64,000 bases of DNA from Pseudomonas fluorescens (lineage in GTDB: Bacteria > Pseudomonadota > Gammaproteobacteria > Pseudomonadales > Pseudomonadaceae), in NCBI RefSeq assembly GCF_019212185.1, contig NZ_CP078138.1, positions 5,867,501 through 5,931,500 of the forward strand, given 5' to 3'. The stretch's first letter is position 1, and every line of letters starts with the position of its first letter. Position numbers and translations under genes: made by a program. Under the pieces are notes generated by a model that saw only the letters and a list, made by a program, of their open reading frames with translations, searched no databases and had not been told where the DNA came from. Positions 1 to 10,767 of this stretch are shown here, piece by piece.

Positions 1-1102
1 CACCATCAACACGCACACCACCCGACCCCAACAAGTCGCGAGCGACTGCCGAGTTCTTCACCAATCCAGCCTGATTCAGCACGGCAGCAATCGGCATATC
101 CTCTGTAGCAGTCAGCTCGATCTCCGGCAGGTCATCCGGCAGCTCACCATCCTTCATGCGATTGCCGGCAGCACGGTGAGCATTGGCCGCAGCCTCTTCA
201 CCATGGAAACGCGCCACAATCTCTTCCGCCAGCTTGATCTTGACGTCACGCGGATTGGCCCCGGCCTCGACATCCGCACGCAACGCGTTGATCTCTTCCA
301 TGGAGCGGAAGCTGAGCAATTCGAAGTAACGCCACATCAGCGCATCCGGAATCGATACCAGCTTGCCGTACATGACACCCGGTGCCTCTTGGATGCCAAC
401 GTAGTTGCCCAGGGACTTGGACATCTTCTTCACGCCATCCAGACCTTCGAGCAACGGCATAGTCAGGATGCACTGAGCCTCCTGGCCGTAACTGCGCTGC
501 AGCTCACGCCCCATCAGCAGATTGAACTTCTGATCTGTGCCGCCCAACTCTACATCTGCACGCAAGGCTACCGAGTCGTAGCCCTGGACCAGCGGATAGA
601 GGAACTCATGAATGGCGATTGGCTGATTGGTCGAGTAGCGCTTGTCGAAGTCGTCGCGCTCAAGCATGCGAGCCACGGTGTACTGGGAAGTCAGACGAAT
701 GAAATCCGCCGGCCCCATCTGGTCCATCCAGGTGGAATTGAATGCGACCTCGGTCTTGGCCGGATCGAGGATCTTGAACACTTGGGTCTTGTAGGTCTCG
801 GCGTTTTCCAACACCTGCTCGCGGGTCAACGGCGGGCGAGTAGCACTCTTGCCGCTCGGATCACCGATCATCCCGGTGAAATCGCCAATCAGGAAAATCA
901 CCTGATGACCCAACTCCTGGAACTGACGCAGCTTGTTAATAAGCACCGTGTGCCCAAGGTGCAGATCGGGTGCCGTCGGATCGAAGCCAGCCTTGATACG
1001 CAGCGGCTGGCCACGCTTGAGCTTTTCGACAAGCTCGGACTCGACCAACAGTTCTTCCGCACCACGTTTAATCAGCGCTAGCTGCTCTTCAACCGACTTC
1101 AT
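1..1102 (-). CDS. tyrS: Tyrosyl-tRNA synthetase (3' end outside window)
   Basis: Class I aminoacyl-tRNA synthetase that charges tRNA-Tyr in the cytoplasm. The ATG is at 1102 on the minus strand. The protein starts [10 protein letters not shown] and carries the HLGH signature at about residues 48-51 and KMSKS further on. The last visible stretch ([21 protein letters not shown] region) is the beginning of the C-terminal S4 RNA-binding domain. About 367 codons are inside the window; the family has about 400, so only the extreme C-terminus is missing. It is divergent from the M23 peptidase gene, with 209 bp between them. Identification is secure. Confidence 0.97.
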   Translation of the reverse strand, partial: MKSVEEQLALIKRGAEELLVESELVEKLKRGQPLRIKAGFDPTAPDLHLGHTVLINKLRQFQELGHQVIFLIGDFTGMIGDPSGKSATRPPLTREQVLENAETYKTQVFKILDPAKTEVAFNSTWMDQMGPADFIRLTSQYTVARMLERDDFDKRYSTNQPIAIHEFLYPLVQGYDSVALRADVELGGTDQKFNLLMGRELQRSYGQEAQCILTMPLLEGLDGVKKMSKSLGNYVGIQEAPGVMYGKLVSIPDALMWRYFELLSFRSMEEINALRADVEAGANPRDVKIKLAEEIVARFHGEEAAANAHRAAGNRMKDGELPDDLPEIELTATEDMPIAAVLNQAGLVKNSAVARDLLGSGGVRVDG

Positions 1103-1311
1103 AACAGACCCGCAAGGCTCAGATTCAAAGGGGACCAACCATACAAGATCGCGCACCAAATACAAGTTTTGCCCGGCGCACGGACAGCATTCCGCGAACA
1201 GAGCACTCGCGGCTTGCTTAAGAGATGATTTGGTTATATTTTATACAGTTATTTCATCTTCATCATGTCATTCATCTTTTCCATTTCATCTTTTCCAAAG
1301 TCAAATTACCT

Positions 1312-2730
1312 ATGACCACTGAACCGTCTAAAGCGCCACCGCTTTATCCGAAGACCCACCTGCTGGCCGCAAGTGGCATCGCCGCCCTGCTCAGCCTCGC
1401 GCTTCTGGTGTTTCCATCCAGTGACGTCGAAGCCAAAAAGACCACGCTGAGCCTGGAGCTGGAAAGCCCTGCCGAACAACTGACACAAGACCAAGACGCT
1501 GCCGACGCCGTTCAAGCCACAAACGAGCCGGTAGAGTCTCCCTTCGCGCAAATCGAAAACAGTGCCGACGACGTCCAGCAAACTGCGCAAGCAGCGCCTG
1601 CTCCAGTCGCTGAAGAGAAAAAGGCCGCGAACCATAGGGAAGTCATCGTTGCAAAGGGCGACACGCTGTCGACCCTGTTCGAGAAAGTCGGCCTGCCCTC
1701 CTCGGCAGTCAGCGAAATTCTCGCCAGCGACAAGCAAGCCAAGCAGTTCACCCAACTCAAACGCGGCCAGAAGCTCGAGTTTGAACTTGGCCCAGACGGC
1801 CAGTTGAACACCCTGCACAGCAAGATCAGCGACTTGGACAGCATCAGCCTGAGCAAGAACGCCAAGGGTTATGCTTTCACCCGCACAACCGCCAAGCCAA
1901 CCGTACGCACGGCCTATGTACATGGGGTTATCAACAGCTCGCTCTCGCAGTCCGCGGCGCGTGCCGGCCTTTCCCACAGCCTCACGATGGACATGGCCAG
2001 CGTGTTTGGTTACGACGTCGACTTCGCCCAGGATATTCGCCAGGGCGATGAGTTCGACGTGATCTACGAGCAGAAAGTGGTCAATGGCAAGGCGGTTGGC
2101 AACGGCCCGATCCTCTCGGCGCGCTTTACCAACCGCGGCAAAACCTACACCGCCGTGCGGTACACCAACAAGCAAGGCAACAGCAGCTACTACACCGCAG
2201 ATGGCAACAGCATGCGCAAGGCGTTCATCCGCACGCCGGTGGACTTCGCCCGTATCAGCTCGCGCTTCTCAATGGGGCGCAAGCATCCAATTCTGAACAA
2301 GATTCGCGCCCACAAAGGTGTTGACTACGCTGCGCCACGTGGCACACCGATCAAGGCGGCTGGCGACGGCAAAGTACTGCTGGCCGGCCGGCGTGGCGGC
2401 TATGGCAATACCGTTATCATCCAGCACGGCAACGCCTACCGCACTCTGTACGGGCATATGCAAGGCTTCGCCAAGGGCGTGAAAACCGGTGGCAGCGTCA
2501 AGCAGGGCCAGGTGATTGGCTACATCGGCACCACTGGTCTGTCGACCGGCCCGCACTTGCACTATGAGTTCCAGGTCAATGGCGTACACGTCGATCCGCT
2601 GGGCCAGAAGCTGCCGATGGCCGATCCGATTGCCAAGGGCGAGCGAGCACGCTTCCTGCAGCAGAGCCAGCCGCTGATGGCGCGCATGGATCAAGAGAAG
2701 GCCACGATGCTGGCTTCGAGCAAGCGCTAA
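1312..2730 (+). CDS. M23 family peptidoglycan metalloendopeptidase
   Basis: A 472-residue envelope protein predicted to cut peptide cross-links in peptidoglycan. A single hydrophobic segment near residues 14-33 is a signal anchor. It is followed by a low-complexity linker, an OapA/LysM-like domain (around REVIVAKGDTLSTLFEKVG), and a C-terminal M23 LytM domain. The zinc motifs are visible as HKGVDYA and GPHLHYEF, so the enzyme looks catalytically intact. I chose ATG 1312 over an in-frame start at 1225 because the extra 29 residues are a phenylalanine/histidine-rich AT-rich stretch typical of promoter DNA. anmK begins 3 nt downstream, so the two are probably co-transcribed. It resembles MepM of E. 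coli, but I do not assign that symbol. Confidence 0.9.
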   Translation: MTTEPSKAPPLYPKTHLLAASGIAALLSLALLVFPSSDVEAKKTTLSLELESPAEQLTQDQDAADAVQATNEPVESPFAQIENSADDVQQTAQAAPAPVAEEKKAANHREVIVAKGDTLSTLFEKVGLPSSAVSEILASDKQAKQFTQLKRGQKLEFELGPDGQLNTLHSKISDLDSISLSKNAKGYAFTRTTAKPTVRTAYVHGVINSSLSQSAARAGLSHSLTMDMASVFGYDVDFAQDIRQGDEFDVIYEQKVVNGKAVGNGPILSARFTNRGKTYTAVRYTNKQGNSSYYTADGNSMRKAFIRTPVDFARISSRFSMGRKHPILNKIRAHKGVDYAAPRGTPIKAAGDGKVLLAGRRGGYGNTVIIQHGNAYRTLYGHMQGFAKGVKTGGSVKQGQVIGYIGTTGLSTGPHLHYEFQVNGVHVDPLGQKLPMADPIAKGERARFLQQSQPLMARMDQEKATMLASSKR

Positions 2731-3825
<1,095 letters not shown>

Positions 3826-3838
3826 CGCCAGACAGCAA

Positions 3839-3870
3839 AACGCCGCAAGGCTCTGAAGCCATGCGGCGTT
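3839..3870 (-). terminator. Rho-independent terminator of erpA
   Basis: The arms AACGCCGCA (3839-3847) and TGCGGCGTT (3862-3870) are perfectly complementary. On the minus strand the stem is followed by a T-rich run, so it fits the 3' end of erpA. It sits between convergent anmK and erpA. Confidence 0.85.
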
Positions 3871-3897
3871 GAGTACAACTACGAGTGCGCGCGACGA

Positions 3898-4248
3898 TCA
3901 GATCGAGAACGAAGAGCCACAACCGCAAGTAGTGGTCGCATTAGGGTTCTTGATCACGAAACGCGAACCTTCCAGACCTTCCTGATAGTCCACCTCGGCA
4001 CCAGCCAGATACTGGTAGCTCATCGGATCGACAACCAGGCTGACACCCTCGCGCTCGACGATGGTGTCGTCATCGGCCACTTCCTCATCGAAAGTGAAGC
4101 CGTACTGAAATCCTGAACAACCGCCGCCCGTAACGAATACGCGCAGCTTCAAGCGATCATTACCCTCTTCATCGACCAGGCTCTTCACCTTGTGCGCGGC
4201 ACCGTGAGTGAATTGCAAAGCCGTGGGGGTGAAGGATTCGACGCTCAT
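3898..4248 (-). CDS. erpA: Iron-sulfur cluster insertion protein ErpA
   Basis: A-type carrier that delivers [4Fe-4S] clusters to apo-proteins, for example in isoprenoid synthesis and respiration. It has 116 residues. The three conserved cysteines are C44 ([11 protein letters not shown]) and C108/C110 in the C-terminal [12 protein letters not shown] 4248 is preceded on the minus strand by GGGAGA, a good ribosome binding site. It is a monocistronic gene with its own promoter and terminator. The relatives IscA and SufA belong to isc/suf operons, which are absent here, so the stand-alone position supports ErpA. Confidence 0.96.
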   Translation of the reverse strand: MSVESFTPTALQFTHGAAHKVKSLVDEEGNDRLKLRVFVTGGGCSGFQYGFTFDEEVADDDTIVEREGVSLVVDPMSYQYLAGAEVDYQEGLEGSRFVIKNPNATTTCGCGSSFSI

Positions 4249-4295
4249 GCTGACTATCTCCCGGCGTTATGCCGCCATACTGCGTGATGACGCGC

Positions 4296-4325
4296 ATTAT
4301 CCGCTTCTCCCAGAAAAGCGGTCAA
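4296..4325 (-). promoter_or_regulatory. Sigma-70 promoter of erpA
   Basis: On the minus strand TTGACC (4325-4320) is separated by 18 nt from GATAAT (4301-4296). It points to erpA, whose start codon lies about 48 nt downstream of the -10 box. No IscR-type site could be assigned by eye. Confidence 0.6.
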
Positions 4326-4368
4326 CTATTGTTATGGTATAGCAATCAACATAATCATGCTGACAGAC

Positions 4369-4400
4369 AGCAAAAAGGCCCGTTCAAGGGCCTTTTTGCT
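4369..4400 (-). terminator. Rho-independent terminator of argC
   Basis: The arms AGCAAAAAGGCCC and GGGCCTTTTTGCT are perfectly complementary around a 6-nt loop. The terminator lies 15 nt beyond the argC stop and just upstream of the erpA promoter region. Its symmetry lets it work in both directions. Confidence 0.9.
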
Positions 4401-4414
4401 GTGAGCCACGTGGT

Positions 4415-5449
4415 TTAAGGCAACATACCCGCATGGGACAGACCCAAGCGCTCATCCAGGCCAAACATGATATTCAGGTTCTGTACAGCCTGACCCGACG
4501 CCCCCTTGACCAGGTTGTCGATCACCGACAAAACCACCACCAGATCGCCGTCCTGAGGACGGTGAACCGCAATACGGCAGACGTTGGCGCCGCGAACACT
4601 CCGAGTCTCCGGATGGCTACCAGCCGGCATGACGTCGACAAACGGCTCATTGGCATAGCGTTTCTCGAACAACGCCTGCAAATCAACAGAGCGATCAACG
4701 ACTGTCGCGTACAGCGTCGAGTGAATGCCACGAATCATCGGAGTCAGGTGCGGAACAAACGTCAGGCCAACTTCTTTACCGGCAGCGCGACGCAGCCCCT
4801 GGCGGATCTCCGGCAAGTGGCGATGACCTTTGACTGCATAGGCCTTCATGCTTTCTGACGTTTCGGAATACAGCGAACCTACGGCGGCGCCACGGCCAGC
4901 CCCGCTGACGCCGGACTTGCAGTCAGCGATCAGGCGCGAGGTGTCAGCCAGCCCGGCTTCGAGCAGCGGCAAGAAGCCCAGCTGGGTAGCAGTCGGATAG
5001 CAGCCCGGCACAGCAATCAGGCGTGCTTGCTTGATCTGTTCGCGATTGACTTCCGGCAAGCCATAAACCGCTTCCTCCAACAACTGCGGGGCACCGTGAG
5101 GCTGGTTGTACCACTTGGCCCACTCATCCGCGTCCTGCAAACGGAAGTCTGCCGACAGGTCGATGACCTTGGTCCCGGCCGCGAGCAACTCGCCCGCCAG
5201 GGCATGGGCAACGCCATGGGGGGTGGCAAAGAATACGACGTCACAGGCACCGAGCGTCTTGATGTCCGGAACGCTGAACGCCAGACCGTCGTAGTGGCCA
5301 CGCAGGTTGGGGTACATATCGGCAACGGCCATACCGGCCTCGGATCGGGAAGTGATCACCACCACTTCCGCTTGCGGATGCTGAGCCAACAAACGCAGCA
5401 ATTCGACACCGGTGTAACCCGTGCCGCCGACGATACCGACCTTGACCAT
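4415..5449 (-). CDS. argC: N-acetyl-gamma-glutamyl-phosphate reductase
   Basis: NADPH-dependent third step of arginine synthesis, reducing N-acetyl-glutamyl-phosphate to the semialdehyde. It has 344 residues and starts [14 protein letters not shown], the Rossmann glycine motif. The catalytic cysteine lies in [11 protein letters not shown] chose ATG 5449 rather than the in-frame start at 5521, because the extra N-terminus does not fit the family and would precede the nucleotide-binding strand. It is divergent from hemJ with a 135-bp gap. A terminator follows directly. Confidence 0.97.
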   Translation of the reverse strand: MVKVGIVGGTGYTGVELLRLLAQHPQAEVVVITSRSEAGMAVADMYPNLRGHYDGLAFSVPDIKTLGACDVVFFATPHGVAHALAGELLAAGTKVIDLSADFRLQDADEWAKWYNQPHGAPQLLEEAVYGLPEVNREQIKQARLIAVPGCYPTATQLGFLPLLEAGLADTSRLIADCKSGVSGAGRGAAVGSLYSETSESMKAYAVKGHRHLPEIRQGLRRAAGKEVGLTFVPHLTPMIRGIHSTLYATVVDRSVDLQALFEKRYANEPFVDVMPAGSHPETRSVRGANVCRIAVHRPQDGDLVVVLSVIDNLVKGASGQAVQNLNIMFGLDERLGLSHAGMLP

Positions 5450-5584
5450 AAACCTGCCCTCAACGAACCCACTGGAAAGCCGTCGATAATAGGGCCCACC
5501 CAGCCCTGCGACAACCAGCAAGGTGACGTACGGAGGCTCAAGCCTCTACTATTCGGGCTACCGTGAACCTGGGAATAACCAAAA

Positions 5585-6016
5585 ATGCTCTATCTGTGGC
5601 TCAAAGCCTTTCATATCGTCAGCATCGTCTGCTGGTTTGCCGGCCTGTTTTACTTACCGCGTCTGTTCGTTTATCACGCTCAAAGCGAGGACAACACCAG
5701 CAAAGAGCGCTTCAGCCTGATGGAGCGCAAGTTGTATCGCGGCATCATGGGTCCTTCGATGATCGCAACGCTGATCTTTGGTGGCTGGCTGATCAGTCTC
5801 AATCCGAGCGCGTACTTCACTCAGGGTGGCTGGATGCACGCCAAGCTGACATTGGTGGTACTGCTGATCGGTTATCACCACATGTGCGGCGCGCAAGTGA
5901 AGCGCTTTGCCCGTGGCGAAAACACCCGCAGCCATGTCTTTTACCGCTGGTTCAATGAAGTCCCGGTTCTGATGTTGCTGGCTATCGTAATTTTGGTTGT
6001 CGTACGGCCGTTCTAA
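5585..6016 (+). CDS. hemJ: Protoporphyrinogen oxidase HemJ
   Basis: A small integral membrane protein (143 residues) of the HemJ/UPF0093 family that oxidises protoporphyrinogen IX to protoporphyrin IX in haem synthesis. The N-terminus MLYLWLKAFHIVS carries the conserved histidine, followed by WFAGLFYLPRLFVYH. Four hydrophobic segments can be seen, the last near the C-terminus. It is the first gene of a forward run that continues with the flavin oxidoreductase 34 nt downstream. Confidence 0.92.
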   Translation: MLYLWLKAFHIVSIVCWFAGLFYLPRLFVYHAQSEDNTSKERFSLMERKLYRGIMGPSMIATLIFGGWLISLNPSAYFTQGGWMHAKLTLVVLLIGYHHMCGAQVKRFARGENTRSHVFYRWFNEVPVLMLLAIVILVVVRPF

Positions 6017-6050
6017 TCTTACTGACTGAACTGACTCGGGGGTATTTCCA

Positions 6051-7019
6051 ATGTCGCTGCCCGCTTTGCTCGAACAACGCCTGCGCCTGCCCGTAGTGGC
6101 GGCGCCGATGTTCCTGATTTCCAATCCACAATTGGTGCTCGCCTGTTGCCGCAATGGCGTGGTCGGTAGTTTTCCGGCGCTGAATCAGCGCGAGAGCAGC
6201 GGCTTCAAAGCCTGGCTTGAAGAAATCGAGGAAGGGCTGGCGCTACTGGAAAACCCGGCACCCTATGCGGTGAACCTGATCGTGCATCAAAGTAATCCAC
6301 GGCTGGAGGCGGACCTGGCAATCTGCGTCGAGCACAAGGTGCCTATCGTGATTACCAGCCTGGGGGCTGTCAAAGAACTGGTGGACGCCGTTCATGGCTA
6401 TGGCGGCCTGGTGTTCCACGACGTGACGACGCGTCGCCATGCCGAAAAAGCCGCCGAAGCCGGTGTCGATGGACTGATCGCCGTCGCGGCGGGCGCCGGT
6501 GGACACGCTGGCACCTGGAGCCCCTTCTCGTTGATTGCCGAGATCCGCCAGTTCTTCGACAAAACCCTGTTGCTTGCCGGCTGTCTGAATCACGGCCATG
6601 AAATTCTCGCCGCACAATTGCTGGGCGCCGACCTGGCCTACTTTGGTACGCGCTTTATCGGCACCACCGAAAGTCACGCGCCTGACGCTTACAAAGAAAT
6701 GCTGCTGACATCGCGAGCCGCCGACATTGTGCATACTCCGGCGGTCTCCGGGGTACCCGCCAGTTTCATGCGCCAAAGCCTGCTCAATGCCGGCTTCGAT
6801 ATCGAAGCGCTGCAAGGCAAAGGTGAGATCAACTTTGGCGCCAAGCTCAAGCCAGTGAGCGATGAAGCCAAAGCCTGGAAAACCGTATGGTCGGCCGGAC
6901 AAGGCGTCGGCGAGATCAACGACTTGCCGAGCGTGGATGAGCTGATCGCCCGGCTGGACGCCGAATACCGCAATGCACAGCAAATTGCCGCTCAGTTGCC
7001 AAAACGCTGGCCACGCTGA
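6051..7019 (+). CDS. NAD(P)H-dependent flavin oxidoreductase (nitronate monooxygenase family)
   Basis: FMN-dependent TIM-barrel protein of 322 residues related to nitronate monooxygenase and enoyl reductase II. Visible family signatures are the N-terminal LPVVAAPMF strand and the phosphate-binding GAGGHAGTWSPF loop, followed by DLAYFGTRFIGTTES. The physiological substrate cannot be read from the sequence. A GG-rich site upstream of ATG 6051 supports the start. It is probably co-transcribed with hemJ. Confidence 0.85.
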   Translation: MSLPALLEQRLRLPVVAAPMFLISNPQLVLACCRNGVVGSFPALNQRESSGFKAWLEEIEEGLALLENPAPYAVNLIVHQSNPRLEADLAICVEHKVPIVITSLGAVKELVDAVHGYGGLVFHDVTTRRHAEKAAEAGVDGLIAVAAGAGGHAGTWSPFSLIAEIRQFFDKTLLLAGCLNHGHEILAAQLLGADLAYFGTRFIGTTESHAPDAYKEMLLTSRAADIVHTPAVSGVPASFMRQSLLNAGFDIEALQGKGEINFGAKLKPVSDEAKAWKTVWSAGQGVGEINDLPSVDELIARLDAEYRNAQQIAAQLPKRWPR

Positions 7020-7097
7020 TCCCCCCCTCGGGCCAGGCGAGCGAGCTGGTCCGGATTGGGCTTACTGCCCACCTATTCGCGACAAGGATGTACAACT

Positions 7098-8015
7098 ATG
7101 AGCGACGCCCGCTTCAAGATCGTCTTCGATGGAGCCCTGCAAAACGGAGTCGACATCACCACCGCCAAACTCAACTTGGCGCAGCTGTTCAAAAGCGATG
7201 TTGCAGCCATTGAACGACTCTTCAGCGGTAAACCCGTCGCCCTGAAACGCGATCTTACCCACGCAGATGCGCAAACCTATCTCAATGCTCTGATGAAAAC
7301 CGGCATTGAAGCGCGGATCGAAGCCGAGCCCTCGATCGAGCTCGACTTGAGTGAAGTTGTCGCCACCTGCACCACACCGACACCACCGACAAGCACTGAG
7401 AACCCATCACCCTACGCCCCTCCCCGATCGCTTGTGGGTGAAGTGAGCAGCGAATACTCCGAGCTCAAAGTACTCAGCGTTCAGGGACGAATCGGTCGCT
7501 TGCGCTACCTGGCCTGGTCACTTGCCGCACTTCTGGTCGTAGGTGGCGTCGCCGGCATCCTGGGATTGACTCTGCTGGCTGGCGATCAAATGGTGCTGGG
7601 CGCAATTGTTTGTGTCGCCGGGGTGCTGGCTTACTTCTACTTGAATATCACCATCAGTGTGCAGCGTTTGCACGACCTGGGCTGGTCGGGCTGGCTGTGG
7701 TTCCTGAATCTGGTGCCGGTGCTCGGCAGCCTGTTTCCTATCGCCCTGGCAGTGATTCCCGGGAATGCCGCGAGCAATCGCTACGGCGCGCCCCCACCCG
7801 CCAACAGCACCGCGGTCAAAGTGCTCTGCGCGCTGTGGCTGGTAGTGATCGCGCTGATGTTTGTCGGCGGGCTGGCTGGAGGCCTCTCCACGCTCACCGA
7901 AGAATATGAAAGTGCTGTGGGTAGCCGTTACGAAACCAGTGAAACAACTGACAGTGTTGAAACAGATGACGCGGCGCAACCGGCTCAGCCCCCTGTAGAC
8001 TATGAGAAAGAATAA
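7098..8015 (+). CDS. DUF805 membrane protein
   Basis: A protein of 305 residues with two parts. The N-terminal part (about 100 residues, beginning MSDARFKIVFDGAL) is soluble. The DUF805 part follows from about residue 130, with four hydrophobic segments and the typical LHDLGWSGWLW motif. The C-terminus is acidic and low in complexity. ATG 7098 is preferred over 7056 because AAGGA lies 7 nt upstream of it and the upstream extension looks non-coding. Function is unknown. It lies in a forward run of house-keeping genes without a clear partner. Confidence 0.82.
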   Translation: MSDARFKIVFDGALQNGVDITTAKLNLAQLFKSDVAAIERLFSGKPVALKRDLTHADAQTYLNALMKTGIEARIEAEPSIELDLSEVVATCTTPTPPTSTENPSPYAPPRSLVGEVSSEYSELKVLSVQGRIGRLRYLAWSLAALLVVGGVAGILGLTLLAGDQMVLGAIVCVAGVLAYFYLNITISVQRLHDLGWSGWLWFLNLVPVLGSLFPIALAVIPGNAASNRYGAPPPANSTAVKVLCALWLVVIALMFVGGLAGGLSTLTEEYESAVGSRYETSETTDSVETDDAAQPAQPPVDYEKE

Positions 8016-8077
8016 ACGCGCTCGTTTCCTGTGACCTCTCTGTCTACAGGTCCCGAGCCGTTGCGATGGAGAACCGC

Positions 8078-8866
8078 ATGACCCGTTACGCTCTGATCAC
8101 TGGTGCTTCAAGCGGCATCGGCCTGGCCATGGCCGAAGCACTGGCACGCCGAGGCCGCAGCCTGATACTGGTGGCTCGCCAACGTGATCAGCTGGAAAGC
8201 ATCGCCATCGAACTCACCCAACGCTTTGGCGTCGAGGTGTTGTTTCGAGCCTGCGACCTGGGCGAGCCATTGCGCCTGTCCGGATTTCTCCTCGAACTGG
8301 AAGAAGGCGAGCGGCAGATCGACCTACTGGTCAATTGCGCGGGAATGGGCACTTGCGGCCCCTTTCTGGCGCAGGACTGGATGACTGAGCAAGACCTGAT
8401 TGAGGTCAATGTCCTCGCTCTCACCCGACTGTGTCACGCGATTGGCAACAGCATGGCCCTACAGGGCGGCGGACAGATTCTCAATGTGGCCTCCGTGGCA
8501 GCCTTCCACCCCGGCCCCTGGATGAGCACTTACCATGCCAGCAAGGCGTACGTGCTGCACTTCTCGGAAGGCCTGCGGGTTGAGCTGAAAAAGTGCGCAG
8601 TCAAGGTTTCGGTGCTGTGTCCTGGACCGACCCGGACCGCATTCTTTCGCACCGCCCAGCTCGACGAAAGCAAACTGAACGCCAGCAATCGGTTGATGAG
8701 CTCCGAGGAAGTCGCGCTGTACACCGTACGAGCCCTGGAAAAAAATCGCGCCATCATCATCCCTGGACGGCGCAATCGCTGGCGTGCATTCCTGCCGCGC
8801 CTTGGCTCGCGCTGGCTGACACGCACCCTCGCCGGCATGTTCAACAAAGCTTATTGCCCGCGTTGA
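8078..8866 (+). CDS. Short-chain dehydrogenase/reductase
   Basis: Cytoplasmic NAD(P)-dependent oxidoreductase of 262 residues. The cofactor motif TGASSGIG is at residues 8-15, the NCAG strand follows, and the catalytic tyrosine and lysine are in YHASK after a serine in NVASV. The substrate is unknown. ATG 8078 is chosen because GGAGA sits just upstream, while the alternative ATG at 8066 overlaps that site. The HIT gene follows after 81 nt. Confidence 0.88.
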   Translation: MTRYALITGASSGIGLAMAEALARRGRSLILVARQRDQLESIAIELTQRFGVEVLFRACDLGEPLRLSGFLLELEEGERQIDLLVNCAGMGTCGPFLAQDWMTEQDLIEVNVLALTRLCHAIGNSMALQGGGQILNVASVAAFHPGPWMSTYHASKAYVLHFSEGLRVELKKCAVKVSVLCPGPTRTAFFRTAQLDESKLNASNRLMSSEEVALYTVRALEKNRAIIIPGRRNRWRAFLPRLGSRWLTRTLAGMFNKAYCPR

Positions 8867-8947
8867 GTGTGGCCAAAGCAAAAGGTTAGGCGCAGGGGTA
8901 TCCCCTTCAGTACACTCAGTGCGGCCCATCAACATGGAGAAATCGCT

Positions 8948-9286
8948 GTGGATACTCTGTTCACCAAGATCATCAACAGAGAAATACCTGCCAAGATCAT
9001 TTACGAGGATGACCAGGTTCTGGCCTTCCACGATATTGCCCCCCAGGCACCCGTGCATTTTCTGGTGATTCCGAAAAAGCCGGTCCGCACCCTCAACGAC
9101 CTGACCGAAGATGACAAAGCCCTGGCCGGGCATATTCTGTTCACCGCCCAACGCCTGGCCCTGGAGCTTGGTTGCGAAGAGGGCTTTCGGGTGGTGATGA
9201 ACTGCAACGAGTTGGGTGGACAGACCGTCTACCACATTCACATGCACGTTCTGGGTCAGCGCCAAATGAATTGGCCGCCGGGCTGA
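8948..9286 (+). CDS. HIT family purine nucleotide hydrolase/phosphoramidase
   Basis: A protein of 112 residues of the Hint branch of histidine-triad proteins. It contains the signature HIHMHVLG near the C-terminus and the VHFLVIPKKP core. The start is GTG 8948 (MDTLFTKIINREIPAKI), matching the family N-terminus. Longer in-frame starts would add about 27 unrelated residues. Hint proteins hydrolyse adenosine phosphoramidates; the cellular role is unclear. E. coli HinT is a reasonable functional analogue. Confidence 0.92.
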   Translation: MDTLFTKIINREIPAKIIYEDDQVLAFHDIAPQAPVHFLVIPKKPVRTLNDLTEDDKALAGHILFTAQRLALELGCEEGFRVVMNCNELGGQTVYHIHMHVLGQRQMNWPPG

Positions 9287-9427
9287 TTCACGCCGACGCG
9301 GATGCGGGTGGCAAAGGAATCTGCTCCTTCGCCTCCCCCTACTCTGCCGACGTGTGCAATGACCCAGCGCAAACCTTCCCCGGCCGATTGCGGTAAACTG
9401 GCCGCCGAGATTCTCCCGGAGGTCAGC

Positions 9428-10075
9428 ATGACAACCCAACGTCACTATTCGCCCATTGATCGCCTGTTGCTACAGGCTGATACCGCAATGCGCACGTTGC
9501 TGCCGTTCAGTGGCCAGCCTCACCGCCCGTCGCCGGCCATCCTGCAGCCCGAGACGAAACTGAGCGATGAGGACACTCGTCACGTCGCCGGCCTGATGCG
9601 GATCAACCATACCGGTGAAGTCTGCGCCCAGGCGCTGTACCAGGGCCAGGCGCTGACTGCCAAGCTGCCGCAAGTGCGAGCAGCAATGGAACATGCGGCG
9701 GAAGAAGAGATTGATCACCTGGTCTGGTGCGAACAGCGCATCAAGCAACTGGGCAGTCACACCAGCATTCTCAATCCGTTGTTCTACGGCATGTCGTTCG
9801 GCATCGGCGCGGTGGCCGGATTGATCAGCGACAAGGTCAGCCTGGGCTTCGTTGCCGCAACCGAGGATCAGGTGTGCAAACACTTGAACGAACATCTGGT
9901 GCAACTGCCCGCGGAAGACGAAAAGTCCCGGGCGATTCTCGAGCAAATGCGCATCGACGAAGAACAGCACGCTGAAAGTGCCCTGGATGCCGGTGGCTTC
10001 CGCTTTCCGGCGCCGGTCAAATTTGGTATGAGCCTGCTGGCCAAGGTCATGACCAAGAGCACCTACCGTATTTGA
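9428..10075 (+). CDS. coq7: 3-demethoxyubiquinol 3-hydroxylase (Coq7)
   Basis: Di-iron hydroxylase acting late in ubiquinone synthesis, peripheral to the inner membrane. It has 215 residues. The iron ligands lie in the repeated carboxylate pattern: E in [14 protein letters not shown] in the middle, and EEQHAE near the C-terminus. ATG 9428 follows GGAGGT with good spacing. A longer in-frame start at 9302 overlaps the region directly after the HIT gene and has no family match. A strong hairpin terminator follows. Confidence 0.96.
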   Translation: MTTQRHYSPIDRLLLQADTAMRTLLPFSGQPHRPSPAILQPETKLSDEDTRHVAGLMRINHTGEVCAQALYQGQALTAKLPQVRAAMEHAAEEEIDHLVWCEQRIKQLGSHTSILNPLFYGMSFGIGAVAGLISDKVSLGFVAATEDQVCKHLNEHLVQLPAEDEKSRAILEQMRIDEEQHAESALDAGGFRFPAPVKFGMSLLAKVMTKSTYRI

Positions 10076-10086
10076 TACGGAAACTG

Positions 10087-10117
10087 AAAAGGGCGCTGAA
10101 TCAGCGCCCTTTCTTTT
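10087..10117. terminator. Bidirectional terminator between coq7 and osmC-like gene
   Basis: The stem GGGCGCTGA (10091-10099) pairs with TCAGCGCCC (10101-10109). It is flanked by an A-run on the left and TTTCTTTTTT on the right, so it can serve the convergent genes on both sides. Confidence 0.9.
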
Positions 10118-10130
10118 TTGCCCTGTCGAC

Positions 10131-10553
10131 TCAGCCTAACTCGATGATTTCGTAATCGTGAGTAATGGCGACGCCCGCAGCACCCAGCATGATCGATGCA
10201 GAGCAGTACTTCTCTGCCGATAACTCGATGGCTCGTTTGACTTGGGCTTCCTTGAGGGCCCGCCCCTTGACCACGAAATGCATGTGGATCTTGGTAAAGA
10301 CCTTGGGATCTTCAGTCGCACGCTCGGCTTCGAGGAAGGCTTCGCAGCTTTCAACAGCCTGGCGCGACTTCTTCAGAATACTGACCACGTCGAAATTACT
10401 GCAACCGCCTACGCCGAGCAGGAGCATTTCCATCGGCCGAACACCCAGGTTGCGACCACCGGCCTCTGGCGGACCGTCCATGACCACGACGTGACCACTG
10501 CCGGATTCACCGAGGAACATGGCTTCGCCAGCCCATTGGATGCGTGCCTTCAT
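10131..10553 (-). CDS. OsmC family protein
   Basis: A protein of 140 residues of the OsmC/Ohr superfamily, whose members use a reactive cysteine against organic hydroperoxides. The start MKARIQWAGEAMFLGES and the LLGVGGCSNFDVVSILKK segment with its cysteine are characteristic of the YhfA-like branch. ATG 10553 follows GGAGACTC and gives the normal family length; longer in-frame extensions run back into the vfr promoter region. It is divergent from vfr. Substrate not known. Confidence 0.88.
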   Translation of the reverse strand: MKARIQWAGEAMFLGESGSGHVVVMDGPPEAGGRNLGVRPMEMLLLGVGGCSNFDVVSILKKSRQAVESCEAFLEAERATEDPKVFTKIHMHFVVKGRALKEAQVKRAIELSAEKYCSASIMLGAAGVAITHDYEIIELG

Positions 10554-10767
10554 CGCCGAGTCTCCACTGTAAAAAAAGGGTCGCCAGCTTAGCACAGCGT
10601 CAGCGATTGAAAGCGTGCCCCGTCGACTTGAGCCAGTAGCCTGCGTCATGGGTAAAATCTGCAATGACAACAGAGTGCGTCTGGTAAGCTGGCGCCAAAT
10701 CAATGACGCCAATCCATCGTCAACAAAAAATAGACACCTCACCGTGCAGTCTTTTCGGGATACAACC

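Noticed and set aside
176..1081. Plus-strand 301-codon frame over tyrS
   Set aside because: It is the shadow of tyrS on the opposite strand; tyrS motifs are clear.
1225..1311. N-terminal extension of the M23 peptidase
   Set aside because: Phe/His-rich and AT-rich, and it contains likely promoter elements; ATG 1312 gives a normal signal anchor.
10554..10767. Vfr autoregulatory site in the osmC-vfr spacer
   Set aside because: No sequence close to TGTGA-N6-TCACA was found by eye.
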